Assembly (NCBI GenBank): GCA_040002435.1
Contig: JBDUEM010000006.1
Coordinates: 1 to 64,000 of the forward strand
DNA: 64,000 bases
Source of the DNA: JANXXV01 sp040002435
GTDB taxonomy: Bacteria > Acidobacteriota > Terriglobia > Bryobacterales > Bryobacteraceae
Direction of reading: 5' to 3'
Below, in pieces: positions 15,935 through 25,136 of this stretch; positions within the stretch are counted from its first letter, which is position 1, and the number at the start of each line of letters is the position of its first letter. Position numbers and translations under genes: made by a program. A model generated the notes under the pieces. The model was not told where the DNA came from. It ran no database searches and saw only the letters and a program-made list of their open reading frames with translations.

Positions 15935-16839
15935 CCAGGCGAGGACCGGGTTGCGGTGTTATATCCGAGATTCGAGTTGTATTGCGGAGACCGGTCTATA
16001 CCGCCGCCGAAGCCGCCGCCACCCATGTTGACCGCGTTCGTCACGGGACGGATGGACTCGTAGACCCGGACAACATAGCTTGGCGAATAGTAGTTATAAC
16101 CGAAAGGGCTATTGTAGTAACCGCGGTATGGAATGTAGGTGAAAGATCCGAACATCGGATTCCACATCCAGCCGCTGGAGAGCCAACCGCCGCCGTTATC
16201 CTGCAGAGACTTCGCCGCCGAGAGATTGGCAACCGCCAGGTCACCGGCGCGCCGGCTGGCCCAGCGGTAGAAAGGATCGCCGATCTTGTTGTCGAACTTC
16301 TCGGGAGAAATCACGCCCGAGAGCAGTGTTTCTTTCCCTTCCTTGAGGGTCAGTGTCTCTCCTGCTTTGGTCACCAGGGCCTCGCCGTCGTAGACGCGAA
16401 GCATGTCGTCGGACGAGTCAATCCGCATCAGTCCCTTCTTGTGAAAAGCCACCTCAGCGTCCTTGTAGATAAAGGTGACGGAGTTATCCTTCTGCAACTC
16501 GGCACATTCCACCAGCATGGACCCGGAGAGGAGTTCCACACGCGTATCGATCAGGCGGCTGGAGATCATCTTGATTGAGCTGTTCTCGGAGACGCGCAAG
16601 AACACGCCGGGAGTGAGCAGAATCTCCGCGCGGCCTTCGGTAGTCGTTAATACCTGGCCTTCCTTGACGTCAGGAAAGTGGCCGAACTTCGTATCAAGCG
16701 GCTGGCCGGCTATGGCGACCTCACCTTCCGAATAATGAACCATTCCCGAGCGGGCGGAAATAGCCATTTGTGCGAAGGATGTGGAGCAAACCAGACAAGC
16801 GCCAAGAACTACAGAGGTGGAGCGCGCGAACGTGTTCAT
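15811..16839 (-). CDS. Exported FecR-domain protein with Gly-rich C-terminus
   Basis: 342 residues from the ATG at 16839, which has GGGAG upstream and opens directly on a signal peptide (MNTFARSTSVVLGACLVCSTSFAQ). The first 200 residues form a FecR-like beta domain (VHYSEGEVAIAGQPLDTKFG, VLTTTEGRAEILLTPGVFLRV, LLSGSMLVECAEL, VYDGEALVTKAGETLTL). A Tyr/Gly-rich part follows (TYIPYRGYYNSPFGYNYYSP), and the chain ends in a Gly/Ser/Arg tail. In this phylum such stand-alone FecR proteins are exported and are not the inner-membrane sigma regulators of iron transport. The frame stays open upstream of 16839, but that extension would run through the divergent promoter and has no signal-like start. The last 124 bp overlap the convergent glycosyltransferase gene. 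Confidence 0.83.
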   Translation of the reverse strand: MNTFARSTSVVLGACLVCSTSFAQMAISARSGMVHYSEGEVAIAGQPLDTKFGHFPDVKEGQVLTTTEGRAEILLTPGVFLRVSENSSIKMISSRLIDTRVELLSGSMLVECAELQKDNSVTFIYKDAEVAFHKKGLMRIDSSDDMLRVYDGEALVTKAGETLTLKEGKETLLSGVISPEKFDNKIGDPFYRWASRRAGDLAVANLSAAKSLQDNGGGWLSSGWMWNPMFGSFTYIPYRGYYNSPFGYNYYSPSYVVRVYESIRPVTNAVNMGGGGFGGGIDRSPQYNSNLGYNTATRSSPGYSAPAAVSSGAGNAAAASAPAAGGRGADTGGGRSSGGRGR

Positions 16840-16927
16840 GAGAAGATACTCCCGTTTAAGAGTATACCTCCGTTTGCAAATGGAGGCCGTTAGTTCACCC
16901 GTAAAAAAGGGTGCGCTGGGGGCCGTT

Positions 16928-16936
16928 TGATATACT
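16928..16936 (+). promoter_or_regulatory. Candidate extended -10 promoter for the RND pump operon
   Basis: TGATATACT at 16928-16936 has the TG-n extension plus a good -10 hexamer (TATACT), 21 bp before the pump start codon. No convincing -35 lies 16-18 bp upstream, as is usual for extended -10 promoters. GGAAG at 16943-16947 could serve as ribosome site. Position and sequence only; not tested. Confidence 0.4.
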
Positions 16937-16957
16937 GCCCCTGGAAGTCGAACGCCC

Positions 16958-19900
16958 ATGTGGATCGTCAGGCTAGCCCTTAGCCGCCCGTACACCTTCG
17001 TAGTAATGTCCATTCTGATCGCCATCCTGGGCGGATCAGCCATCGTTACCATGCCCGTGGACATCTTCCCCTATATCGACATCCCCATCGTCAGTGTGCT
17101 CTGGGTCTATAACGGACTCTCGCCGGAGGAGATGGAGAAACGGGTCGTCACGAATTTTGAGCGCAGCCTCACGTCGAACGTGAACGACGTGGAACACATT
17201 GAATCGCAGTCATACAACGGTTATGCCGTCGTGCGGATCTTCTTCCATCCGAATGTTTTGGTCGACATGGCGGTGGCGCAGGTTTCTGCGACTATGCAGA
17301 CCTCGCTGCGGCAGATGCCTCCGGGAATGTTTCCTGCCAATATTCTGAAATACGATGCGGCCAGCGTTCCCATTCTGCAGCTCGGGCTTTCGAGCAAGAC
17401 ATTGCGCGAGCAGGAAATCTTCGACATCGGCAACAATTTCATTCGCACGCCGCTGGGCACCGTGCAGGGCGCTTCGGTCTCGTATCCCATGGGCGGCAAG
17501 CAGCGCGCCGTAATGGTCGACCTGAATCTCGATGAGCTTTACGCCAAGCAGCTTTCGCCGATTGATGTGTCCAATGCGCTGAACCTGCAGAATCTGATTC
17601 TGCCGGCGGGCACGGCCAAGCTGGCACAGACCGAATACCAGGTGCGGGTCAACAGCAGTCCGCTGCTGCTCAGCGATCTCAACAATCTGCCTATCAAGAC
17701 AGTGAATGGCGCAACGGTCTACATCAAAGACGTGGCCCAGGTCCACGACGGGTTCAACGTGCAAAATAACATTGTCCGCACGAATGGATCGCGCGGCGTC
17801 CTGATTACCATTACCCGGAACGGCAAGGCCTCTACACTCGCCATCGTGAATGCCGTGAAGGCTGCCCTGCCCCGCATTCTGGCGAATGTCCCTCCGGAGT
17901 TGAAAGTGGTCCCGCTGGCCGATCAATCGGTGTTCGTACGCGCCTCCATTGAGGGAGTAGTGCGGGAAGCGTTGATTGCCGGAGGTCTCACCGGCCTGAT
18001 GATTCTGTTGTTTCTGGGAAGCTGGCGCAGCACCCTCATTGTCTGCATTTCCATTCCGCTTTCGATCCTCACATCGCTGTTTATTTTGAACATGCTGGGG
18101 CACACCATCAACGTGATGACGCTGGGGGGCCTGGCGCTGGCCGTGGGCATCCTGGTGGATGACGCCACCGTGGAGATTGAGAATACGCACCGGAATATCG
18201 CGATGCGCAAGCCGCTGATCCGGGCGGTGCTGGATGGAGCTTCGCAGATTGCGGTCCCCACGTTCGTGGCGACAATATCCATCTGTATTGTTTTCGTGCC
18301 CGTGCTACTGCTCACCGGAACCGCGCGGTATCTTTTCACGCCGCTTGCCATGGCCGTGGTTTTCGCGATGCTGGCTTCTTATCTGCTGTCGCGGACCCTG
18401 GTGCCCACCATGATGGCCTACCTGCTGCAATCGGAAGTGGAGATTTATCAGGATGAAGAAGCGCACCCCGGCAAGGGTCCGTTCTGGCGCGCGCACCATG
18501 TCTTCAACGTTCTCTTCGAGAAATTACGCTACCGCTACATGGGATTGCTCGATTGGTCGCTGCGGCACCGCGGGCGCGTATTGACGGCGTTCATGGGAAT
18601 TTCCGTCGCCTCCCTTGGGCTGGTGACACTGGTCGGTGAGGATTTCTTCCCGAATGTGGATTCCGGACAGATGCGCCTGCATGCGCGCGCCCCGGCCGGG
18701 ACCCGCATTGAGGAGACCGAAGCGCGATTCGCGGCTTTGGAGCGCGAGATCCGGGCGGTCATCCCCGCGGAAGAAATCGAAACCCTGATTGATAACATCG
18801 GAATTCCGAACAGTTGGCCGGCGATTGCGCAGGGGGACATTCCCACCATCTCCAGCGCCGATGGAGAAATTCAGATCTCGCTGAACAAAGAAAAGCATGG
18901 CTCCACCCGTGACTACGAAGTACGGCTGCGGAAGCGTCTCCGCGATAAATTCCCAGACATGGTCTTCTTCTTCCAACCGGCTAACATCACCAGCCAGATT
19001 CTCAACTTTGGCATTCCCAGTCCCATCGATTTGCAGGTAGTGGGACGGAATGCCGAGGCGAACTACAAGATCGCGCAGAAGCTGGCCACGCGGATATCTC
19101 ATATTCCGGGGGCCGCCGACGTTCACGTTCATCAAGTAGCGGAGCAGCCGGAGTTGCGCTTGAACGTAGACAGGATCAAGGCGTCGCAGATGGGCCTTAC
19201 GCAGCGCGACGTCACCAGCAGCATGCTGATCTCACTGAGCGGCAGTAACACCGTGGCTCCGAATTTCTGGATGAATTGGTCCAATGGCGTGAACTACAAC
19301 ATCGGAGTGCAGACGCCGCAGTACCGGATCAATTCATTGGATGCACTACTGCGTACGCCCATTTCGGTGGCGACGAACGTGGTGAATTCCACCACGCAAG
19401 GTTCCCAGGCGGGTGCTTCGACGGCCGGCAACACGTTCGTAGGCGCGGCTCCGGCCGGCGCCTCGCAGGCTTATGGCAATCCCGGTGCCGCCGTGGGCAC
19501 AACGCAGCTACTATCGAACCTGGTGAGCGTGGAGCGGGCCTACACGCCTGTAATTGTGAACCACTATAACGTCTGGCCCGTTTTCGACGTCTATGCCAAC
19601 GTGGCTCGCCGCGATTTAGGCGGTGTAGGCGCGGAGGTGAGAAAAATTATGAAGGAGGAAGAGCCCAGTCTGCCGCGTGGCACCACATTCGAACTGCGGG
19701 GGCAAATTGCAACCATGCAGACGTCGTTCTCCCGTCTGGGTCTGGGCATGATCTTCGCCGTGGTACTGGTTTATCTGCTGATGACGGTAAATTTTCAATC
19801 CTGGCTGGATCCGTTCATCATTTTGACGGCACTGCCGGGCGCCATGGCGGGCATTCTCTGGATGCTGTTCGTCACCGGAACGACGCTGAGTGTGCCGTCG

Positions 19901-20275
19901 TTGATGGGCGCCATCATGTGCATTGGAGTCGCCACGGCGAACAGCATTCTGATGGTCACCTTCGCGAACGGAGAAAGGACCGTGGTGGCCACCGCACGGG
20001 AGGCCATGCTCGCCGCAGGTTATGCCCGCATCCGCCCCGTGCTGATGACGGCTACGGCGATGATTCTCGGCATGCTGCCGATGTCGCTCGGCTTGGGAGA
20101 AGGCGGGGAACAGAACGCGCCGCTGGGCCGCGCCGTCATCGGCGGGCTGATGTTCGCCACAGTGACGACGCTTTTCGTTGTCCCGATTATCTACAGCTAC
20201 CTGAGGACCAAACCTCCGGTGGACCATGAGATCAGGCTGGAAGACCCCCTGAATACGGAGTGGAATCGTGTTTAA
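16958..20275 (+). CDS. RND efflux transporter permease subunit
   Basis: 1105 residues, inner-membrane proton-driven pump of the HAE1/AcrB class. Seen: the N-terminal helix ending in AIVTMPVDIFPYIDIP, the porter-domain block ERSLTSNVNDVEHIESQSYNGYAVVRIFF, and the central helix 4 segment LGGLALAVGILVDDATVEIENTHRN with the paired Asp residues of the proton relay; the second half repeats the twelve-helix pattern. A Gly/Ala/Ser/Thr-rich insertion of about 45 residues (about 808-852) sits in the second porter half and is not typical. Unlike classical mex/acr loci, the permease comes first and overlaps the adaptor gene by 8 bp. No outer-membrane channel or local regulator is adjacent. Drug, metal or lipid substrate cannot be told. 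Confidence 0.92.
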   Translation: MWIVRLALSRPYTFVVMSILIAILGGSAIVTMPVDIFPYIDIPIVSVLWVYNGLSPEEMEKRVVTNFERSLTSNVNDVEHIESQSYNGYAVVRIFFHPNVLVDMAVAQVSATMQTSLRQMPPGMFPANILKYDAASVPILQLGLSSKTLREQEIFDIGNNFIRTPLGTVQGASVSYPMGGKQRAVMVDLNLDELYAKQLSPIDVSNALNLQNLILPAGTAKLAQTEYQVRVNSSPLLLSDLNNLPIKTVNGATVYIKDVAQVHDGFNVQNNIVRTNGSRGVLITITRNGKASTLAIVNAVKAALPRILANVPPELKVVPLADQSVFVRASIEGVVREALIAGGLTGLMILLFLGSWRSTLIVCISIPLSILTSLFILNMLGHTINVMTLGGLALAVGILVDDATVEIENTHRNIAMRKPLIRAVLDGASQIAVPTFVATISICIVFVPVLLLTGTARYLFTPLAMAVVFAMLASYLLSRTLVPTMMAYLLQSEVEIYQDEEAHPGKGPFWRAHHVFNVLFEKLRYRYMGLLDWSLRHRGRVLTAFMGISVASLGLVTLVGEDFFPNVDSGQMRLHARAPAGTRIEETEARFAALEREIRAVIPAEEIETLIDNIGIPNSWPAIAQGDIPTISSADGEIQISLNKEKHGSTRDYEVRLRKRLRDKFPDMVFFFQPANITSQILNFGIPSPIDLQVVGRNAEANYKIAQKLATRISHIPGAADVHVHQVAEQPELRLNVDRIKASQMGLTQRDVTSSMLISLSGSNTVAPNFWMNWSNGVNYNIGVQTPQYRINSLDALLRTPISVATNVVNSTTQGSQAGASTAGNTFVGAAPAGASQAYGNPGAAVGTTQLLSNLVSVERAYTPVIVNHYNVWPVFDVYANVARRDLGGVGAEVRKIMKEEEPSLPRGTTFELRGQIATMQTSFSRLGLGMIFAVVLVYLLMTVNFQSWLDPFIILTALPGAMAGILWMLFVTGTTLSVPSLMGAIMCIGVATANSILMVTFANGERTVVATAREAMLAAGYARIRPVLMTATAMILGMLPMSLGLGEGGEQNAPLGRAVIGGLMFATVTTLFVVPIIYSYLRTKPPVDHEIRLEDPLNTEWNRV

Positions 20276-21641
20276 GCGCACGGAACCGGACCTGGCGGCC
20301 AATTCCGAAGAAGAGCGCCTGCGCAACGAGAATCTGGAACTCAAGAAGCAGCTTCAGGAGCTGCAGAGCCCGGTTGCCGGTGGACCACACCAACAGCTAT
20401 GGAGACCTTCGGGTATCACCATCTGGGCGATATTCCTGACGGTGGCGGTCCTGATAGTCGTCGCCTTTCTCGCCGGCTATATTCCGCTGCAGAAACGGGA
20501 GGCGCTCGTCCTGAGCGAGGCGCACGAGGAAGCGGTGGCGCTGCCGCGGGTTGAGGTATTGACCGTCGGGCGGTCCACGTCGAACAGCAACCTGGAATTG
20601 CCGGGCAATATTCAGGCGATTACGGAAGCGCCCATCCTTTCGCGAGCAGGTGGATACATTATCCGGCGCATGGTGGATATCGGCGACCGTGTGCAGGCAG
20701 GACAGCCGATTGCAGAGATAGAAGCCCCGGAAATGGACGATCAGGGCCGGCAGGCGCGAGCAAACCTGCTGCAGGCGCAGGCAGCCGTGGACCAGGCTCT
20801 GGCCAATTTTCAGCAGGGCAAAACGGATGTGGAACTCGCCCGCGTGACAGCGCAACGCTGGACCAGTCTCGCCACACAGGGCGTGGTTTCCAAGCAGGAT
20901 TTCGATCAATATCAGTCTCAGTACGAATCGCGCAAAGCCAATTTACAATCGCTGGATAAAGCCATCGCCGTCCAGCGCGCCAATGTTGCCGCCGCCGAGG
21001 CTAACGTGGCGCGGCTGGAAAAGATGAAGGGCTACCGCACAGTGAAGGCTCCGTTCACCGGGGTGATTACCCTGCGCAACGTCGACGTGGGCACGCTGGT
21101 GGTAGCCGGTACGACGCTGCTGTTCCGCGTGGCGCAAACCGGAACGCTGCGCGTATATGTCAACGTTCCGCAGCGTTACGCGAATTCCGTCAAAGTGGGG
21201 CAAAATGCCCGCGTGAGCGTCTCCAACCTCCCCGGCCGCAGCTTCGCCGGAACGGTGGTGCGAACAGCCAGTGCATTGGACCCCGCCAGCCGTACTTTGC
21301 TGGTGGAAGTTCACGTCCCAAATGCAGAGGGACTGCTGTTCCCAGGTACCTACGCTGGAGTGGACCTGATTAATGCTCGCAAGGACCCGCCCCTTCTGGT
21401 TCCGAGTGACGCGCTGATTGTGGGTGCATCGGGGACAACGGTGGCAACGGTGCGCCCGGACCACACCGTGCACTTGCAGCCGATTGTGGTGGGCCGGGAT
21501 TACGGCGACCGCCTCGAAGTGGTCAACGGGTTGCAAGAGGGCGATTTCATTATTGAGAGCCCCGGCGATGTGGCGCGCGAGGGATTAAAGGTAGAGCCTG
21601 TACCCGTGGTGGATGCAGCCCGCACAAAGGGCGGTAAGTAA
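20268..21641 (+). CDS. RND efflux periplasmic adaptor (membrane fusion protein)
   Basis: 457 residues. A cytosolic, heptad-like N-terminal helix (EEERLRNENLELKKQLQELQ, about 13-33) precedes one transmembrane helix (about 48-68). Then follow the barrel-sandwich half-motif (ILSRAGGYIIRRMVDIGDRVQAGQPIAEIEAPEMD), a long alpha-hairpin coiled coil (about 160-245), the second lipoyl half (MKGYRTVKAPFTGVITLRNVDVGTLV) and beta-barrel and membrane-proximal domains. It links the pump to an outer-membrane channel. The cytosolic coiled coil before the anchor is an uncommon addition for this family. The start lies inside the end of the pump gene (8-bp overlap), so translation is coupled. Confidence 0.92.
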   Translation: MFKRTEPDLAANSEEERLRNENLELKKQLQELQSPVAGGPHQQLWRPSGITIWAIFLTVAVLIVVAFLAGYIPLQKREALVLSEAHEEAVALPRVEVLTVGRSTSNSNLELPGNIQAITEAPILSRAGGYIIRRMVDIGDRVQAGQPIAEIEAPEMDDQGRQARANLLQAQAAVDQALANFQQGKTDVELARVTAQRWTSLATQGVVSKQDFDQYQSQYESRKANLQSLDKAIAVQRANVAAAEANVARLEKMKGYRTVKAPFTGVITLRNVDVGTLVVAGTTLLFRVAQTGTLRVYVNVPQRYANSVKVGQNARVSVSNLPGRSFAGTVVRTASALDPASRTLLVEVHVPNAEGLLFPGTYAGVDLINARKDPPLLVPSDALIVGASGTTVATVRPDHTVHLQPIVVGRDYGDRLEVVNGLQEGDFIIESPGDVAREGLKVEPVPVVDAARTKGGK

Positions 21642-21663
21642 GAGACGCGCGCGCTGTAGAATA

Positions 21664-24249
21664 TCACCGTTTTCCGGGCCGTACATCGGAAACCGAAGCC
21701 AACATCCGCGCAGCGCTAGCCTTTTGCCGGTCCACGTATTCGTTTGATTCACCGAAATCCTGCCACAGGCCGCCCAGGCGTTGGTAGCAAGCCCTCGCCT
21801 CCACGTTCCGGCGCTGTTGGGCGTAGAAATCTCCCAGTGCTTTTTCCGCGTTTGCCAGCTGAATCAGGTTTTCCAGCTCGTGATCTCTGGCGATCGATTT
21901 CGCTTCTTCGCGGGCTTCGTGAAACAGTGTTTCGGCGCGCTCCGCAGCCCCGGAAGCCGCATTCGTCCGTCCAGCCAGGATGAGGGCGGAGACCAGCACG
22001 ATATGCTCCGAGGATTCAGCCGCATTTTTTCCCGCCAGAGGCCGCACGCCGGACAAGGCTGATTCAGACGAATCGAGGGCATCGCGTAATTGCCCCGCGG
22101 CCAATTGCGCCTCTCCCAATCGCACCATCGCCCGCAGGCGGCGGGAATGGATGAGATAGCCGCCCTTTCGCGACGCCACCAGGTCATCAAAAAGGCGCAC
22201 GGAATTCCTCGCCAGGGCAACGGCCGCGGCGGCGTCGGACTCCCGCAGGCAAAACGAGACCTGGAACATCGCAATCGCGCGGCTGAACTGCGCGGAGGTG
22301 TCGTTCGGGTCGCTGCGCACCATTGCCTCGGCTCGCTGCAGGTAGCGTCTCGCAATGACAAGCGCCCGGGCCGGATCACCGAAGTGCGCGCTCGTATCGG
22401 TGTAGTAGAGCTTCGAGCGGTAGTATTCCAACACCGTTCGACGCCGCTGGAATTTTGGATTCCCGGGCTCTGCGGCAAGAATCTCGTCCAGCACCGATTG
22501 CCCCTCGTCAAATGCCCGCAGCGCGGCGCTCAGCAGTCCAAGTTCCTGCGCGGCGGTAGCCACACGCTCGTCCGCTTGCGCCAGGTTTGACAGCGATTGC
22601 GTATCTCGCACTCCTTTCAAACGGGCGAGCGCCAGTTCCCTGCAGCGCGAAAAATCCATCCAGGCCTTGCGGTACAGGCCAAGGTCTTCTTCCATATCGC
22701 CCAGGGTGCACCATGCGCCGATATAGCTTTGCGCCGATTGTGCGTCGAGTGGCCGGCTGGCGCGCATGAGATCAAATGATTGAATGGCGGATTCCGACAG
22801 TTCCCGCGCACGGTTCAGATCGTGGTTAAACCGGACCAGCGCGGCGTACTTCAAGTAGTAGCGGGCCAGATCGGGAAGATAGGCGGGGTCCTTTGCCGCA
22901 ATCCGCGCATAAAGGTCTCCCGCCTTTCGATAATTCGCCAGTGCCTCGTCTACCCTGCCGAGGTTTGGGCTCGTGGGAAGGCCTTCGGCATCTCCCAGTT
23001 TCACGTACCCCGCGGCGATCTCCCGTTGCAGCGCCAAATCGCCGCCCGCATCCTTTGCGAGGCTATCCAGGTATTGAAGCCCCGTGCGCACAATCATCTC
23101 CCGGGCCTTGGTCGAACCTTCCAGCTTGGCCGTCTCGTCGTGCAGGTCGAACACGAATGTCTTCGCAACTTTGCGCAGTTCCTGGAATCGCTGCTGCGCG
23201 ATTCCGCGTTCGCGATTGGCGAGGTACAACCCCACAGTGAGACTGAAGAGAAGCAACACAGCCGCGGCCACGGGCGTCCAGTGCCGGCGCAGGACCTTCC
23301 GCGCCCTGTACCACTGGTCTCCGGAACGTGCGGCCACTGGCCGCGATTCCAGCAGCGCGCGAATATCGTCAGCGAATGCGTCCGCGGATTCATAGCGCTC
23401 TTCCGGCTCGTCGCGCAGTGCTTTACGCAGGATGTAGTCGATATCGGAGGATAGCGACGCACTGGTGGAAACGGGAGTATAGGCCGATTCATCGGGCGCG
23501 CGGCCTGTCAGCAGTTTGTAGAGAACGGCGCCCAGGGAATAAATATCGGCCGCCGTGGTTTGCGGTATTCCGCGCAATTGTTCGGGACTCGCGTATTTCG
23601 GCGTCAGCAGCGGGTCAGCCGCCTGTGTGGCTCCGTCTGTTTCATCCAGCAGTTTCGCGATCCCGAAATCCAGAAGCTTCGGTTGACCCGTGCTATCGAC
23701 AAGAATGTTGGACGGCTTCAGGTCGCGATGAATCACCAGCCGCCGATGCGCATGAGACACACCTTCGCAGACCTGCAGGAAAAGCTCCAGCCGTTTGCGG
23801 ATGGAGATACCCGCCGAGTAAACATCGATCGCAGCGCCATCGACATATTCCATGGCGAGATAAGGTCTGCCACTTTGGGTTTGCCCGGCGTCAATCACGC
23901 GGACGATGGAGGGGTGATGAAGTGAGGCGAGCAACTCCCGCTCCCTGAGGAAACGGTCTCGCCAGCCGGAGCGCCGATGGTCAACGTCCGGAAGTTTGAC
24001 TGCGACCTTCTGCTGAATTTCGCCGTCGGTCCGCTCGGCCAGCCAGACACTCCCCATGCCGCCATGGCCGATCTTCGAGATCACGGTGTAGGCGCCGATT
24101 TTCCGTCCGGTCTTCCACGACTCTTCGAAGGAATTCCAAACCGCGCGCCTGGCCGGATTACGCCGGCGCTCGGTTGCAAGCACGGTACGCTCCTCGTCCG
24201 GCAAAACAAGGGCTGCGGAAATCTCCGGACAATGATGCGAGCTTGGCAT
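21664..24249 (-). CDS. Membrane serine/threonine protein kinase with C-terminal TPR-like region
   Basis: 861 residues. The Hanks-type kinase domain spans about 53-305: glycine loop KIGHGGMGSVWL, Lys85 in VAVKLPD, catalytic HRDLKPSN (174-181), DFG at 194-196, SPEQLRG and the DIYSLGAVLY segment. One transmembrane helix (about 325-345) is followed by an extracytoplasmic or helical region of some 500 residues with repeated TPR-like pairs (VDEALANYRKAGDLYARI, DALDSSESALSG, EARACYQRLGGLW). This matches the PknB-like kinase plus TPR architecture common in Acidobacteriota. All catalytic residues are present. Its signal and targets are unknown. A palindrome at 24369-24390 lies in the short upstream region. 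Confidence 0.9.
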   Translation of the reverse strand: MPSSHHCPEISAALVLPDEERTVLATERRRNPARRAVWNSFEESWKTGRKIGAYTVISKIGHGGMGSVWLAERTDGEIQQKVAVKLPDVDHRRSGWRDRFLRERELLASLHHPSIVRVIDAGQTQSGRPYLAMEYVDGAAIDVYSAGISIRKRLELFLQVCEGVSHAHRRLVIHRDLKPSNILVDSTGQPKLLDFGIAKLLDETDGATQAADPLLTPKYASPEQLRGIPQTTAADIYSLGAVLYKLLTGRAPDESAYTPVSTSASLSSDIDYILRKALRDEPEERYESADAFADDIRALLESRPVAARSGDQWYRARKVLRRHWTPVAAAVLLLFSLTVGLYLANRERGIAQQRFQELRKVAKTFVFDLHDETAKLEGSTKAREMIVRTGLQYLDSLAKDAGGDLALQREIAAGYVKLGDAEGLPTSPNLGRVDEALANYRKAGDLYARIAAKDPAYLPDLARYYLKYAALVRFNHDLNRARELSESAIQSFDLMRASRPLDAQSAQSYIGAWCTLGDMEEDLGLYRKAWMDFSRCRELALARLKGVRDTQSLSNLAQADERVATAAQELGLLSAALRAFDEGQSVLDEILAAEPGNPKFQRRRTVLEYYRSKLYYTDTSAHFGDPARALVIARRYLQRAEAMVRSDPNDTSAQFSRAIAMFQVSFCLRESDAAAAVALARNSVRLFDDLVASRKGGYLIHSRRLRAMVRLGEAQLAAGQLRDALDSSESALSGVRPLAGKNAAESSEHIVLVSALILAGRTNAASGAAERAETLFHEAREEAKSIARDHELENLIQLANAEKALGDFYAQQRRNVEARACYQRLGGLWQDFGESNEYVDRQKASAARMLASVSDVRPGKR

Positions 24250-24368
24250 CGAAAGTTGTAACTCCTCGTAGTAGTGAATGGTTTACCGGGCGATTCAGGC
24301 GATCGCGATTTTCCGATAATCACACGCTGCTAGCGGCACAGGCAAGAGCTGGAAGCCCGCTTTACCAA

Positions 24369-24390
24369 AATGTAACTGTTTTTTTACATT
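24369..24390. promoter_or_regulatory. Inverted repeat upstream of the kinase gene
   Basis: AATGTAA (24369-24375) and TTACATT (24384-24390) form a perfect 7-bp inverted repeat with an 8-bp spacer. It lies 120 bp upstream of the kinase start and 14 bp past the end of the HExxH protein gene. It has few G or C, so it is more like a protein-binding site than a terminator. Function not shown. Confidence 0.4.
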
Positions 24391-24403
24391 CTGCAGATCT
24401 AAG

Positions 24404-25135
24404 CTACGGATTCTCTTGCCGCACAGCGGACTCGACTGTGGCTTGTGACGGTGGGTGGGTAAGCAATTGTTCCACGCTCCAGTGTTGACGATCCAGAAGA
24501 TAGGCCACCATGAGGTGGAACCGCCAGTACAAACCAGACTTCTTGAAATCCATTTCTCTCGCCCCGGCCAGAAAGGCCCCTTTGGCTACGCTGTAATCGA
24601 AGGAGTTCCCTAAACTCACGTAATCGGCATATCCTTCCCGCACCCAGCGCGGCAACCGATAGTAGAGCAGAGGGCCAATGGCTTCTCCCGTGAGTTGGTG
24701 CGTGATTTCATGAGCCACGAAATAATCCAGCGTGCGCTCTCCCATCACGGGAAGCCCGCGCGGCGAGAGAAGGCGATCGTCCTCAATGCGCGCCTCCCGT
24801 AGAAAGACATGGGCTGTAGCAGGGTATTGCGCGACTCCGCCGGCGCCATAATCCTTGTTGAAAAAGATGATCTGCCTCCAGCGTTCGTTGCAGATGAATG
24901 TCTCGTGAGTCCGGCCACGGGAATATAGCGGTGAACGCTCCAGCCTAATTTCCGCTAACTCCAACACATGCTTCCCGGCGCCTTCCGGCAACACGCGGTC
25001 GGAGCGCAGAACCAAACTATTGGCGCGGACGGAAAACGGGAAGAGCGGCTGTGGGAATTCCAGCAGCGCCGCGTAGCCGGCAAAGAACACCGCGGCCGCC
25101 AATACAATTCTTAGGAGAAATGGTTTTGCCCCCAT
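24404..25135 (-). CDS. Membrane-anchored HExxH metallopeptidase-like protein
   Basis: 243 residues with an N-terminal hydrophobic anchor or signal (about 6-24). A zincin motif is plain: AHEITHQLTGE (His142, Glu143, His146), followed by REGYADYVS in which Glu167 can be the third zinc ligand, as in gluzincin/peptidase MA-like folds. The rest (HETFICNERWRQIIFFNKDYG) is not assigned to a known family by me. It starts one base after the stop of the esterase-like gene upstream, so the two form an operon. Proteolysis is inferred from the motif only; substrate unknown. Confidence 0.72.
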   Translation of the reverse strand: MGAKPFLLRIVLAAAVFFAGYAALLEFPQPLFPFSVRANSLVLRSDRVLPEGAGKHVLELAEIRLERSPLYSRGRTHETFICNERWRQIIFFNKDYGAGGVAQYPATAHVFLREARIEDDRLLSPRGLPVMGERTLDYFVAHEITHQLTGEAIGPLLYYRLPRWVREGYADYVSLGNSFDYSVAKGAFLAGAREMDFKKSGLYWRFHLMVAYLLDRQHWSVEQLLTHPPSQATVESAVRQENP

Positions 25136-25136
25136 G

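Noticed and set aside
16840..17064. N-terminal extension of the FecR-like protein
   Set aside because: The longer frame would cover the divergent promoter and the first codons of the pump gene; the ATG at 16839 has a ribosome site and a signal peptide.
17210..18190. 326-codon open frame on the minus strand
   Set aside because: Antisense of the RND pump; His/Arg/Gln-rich with no family features.
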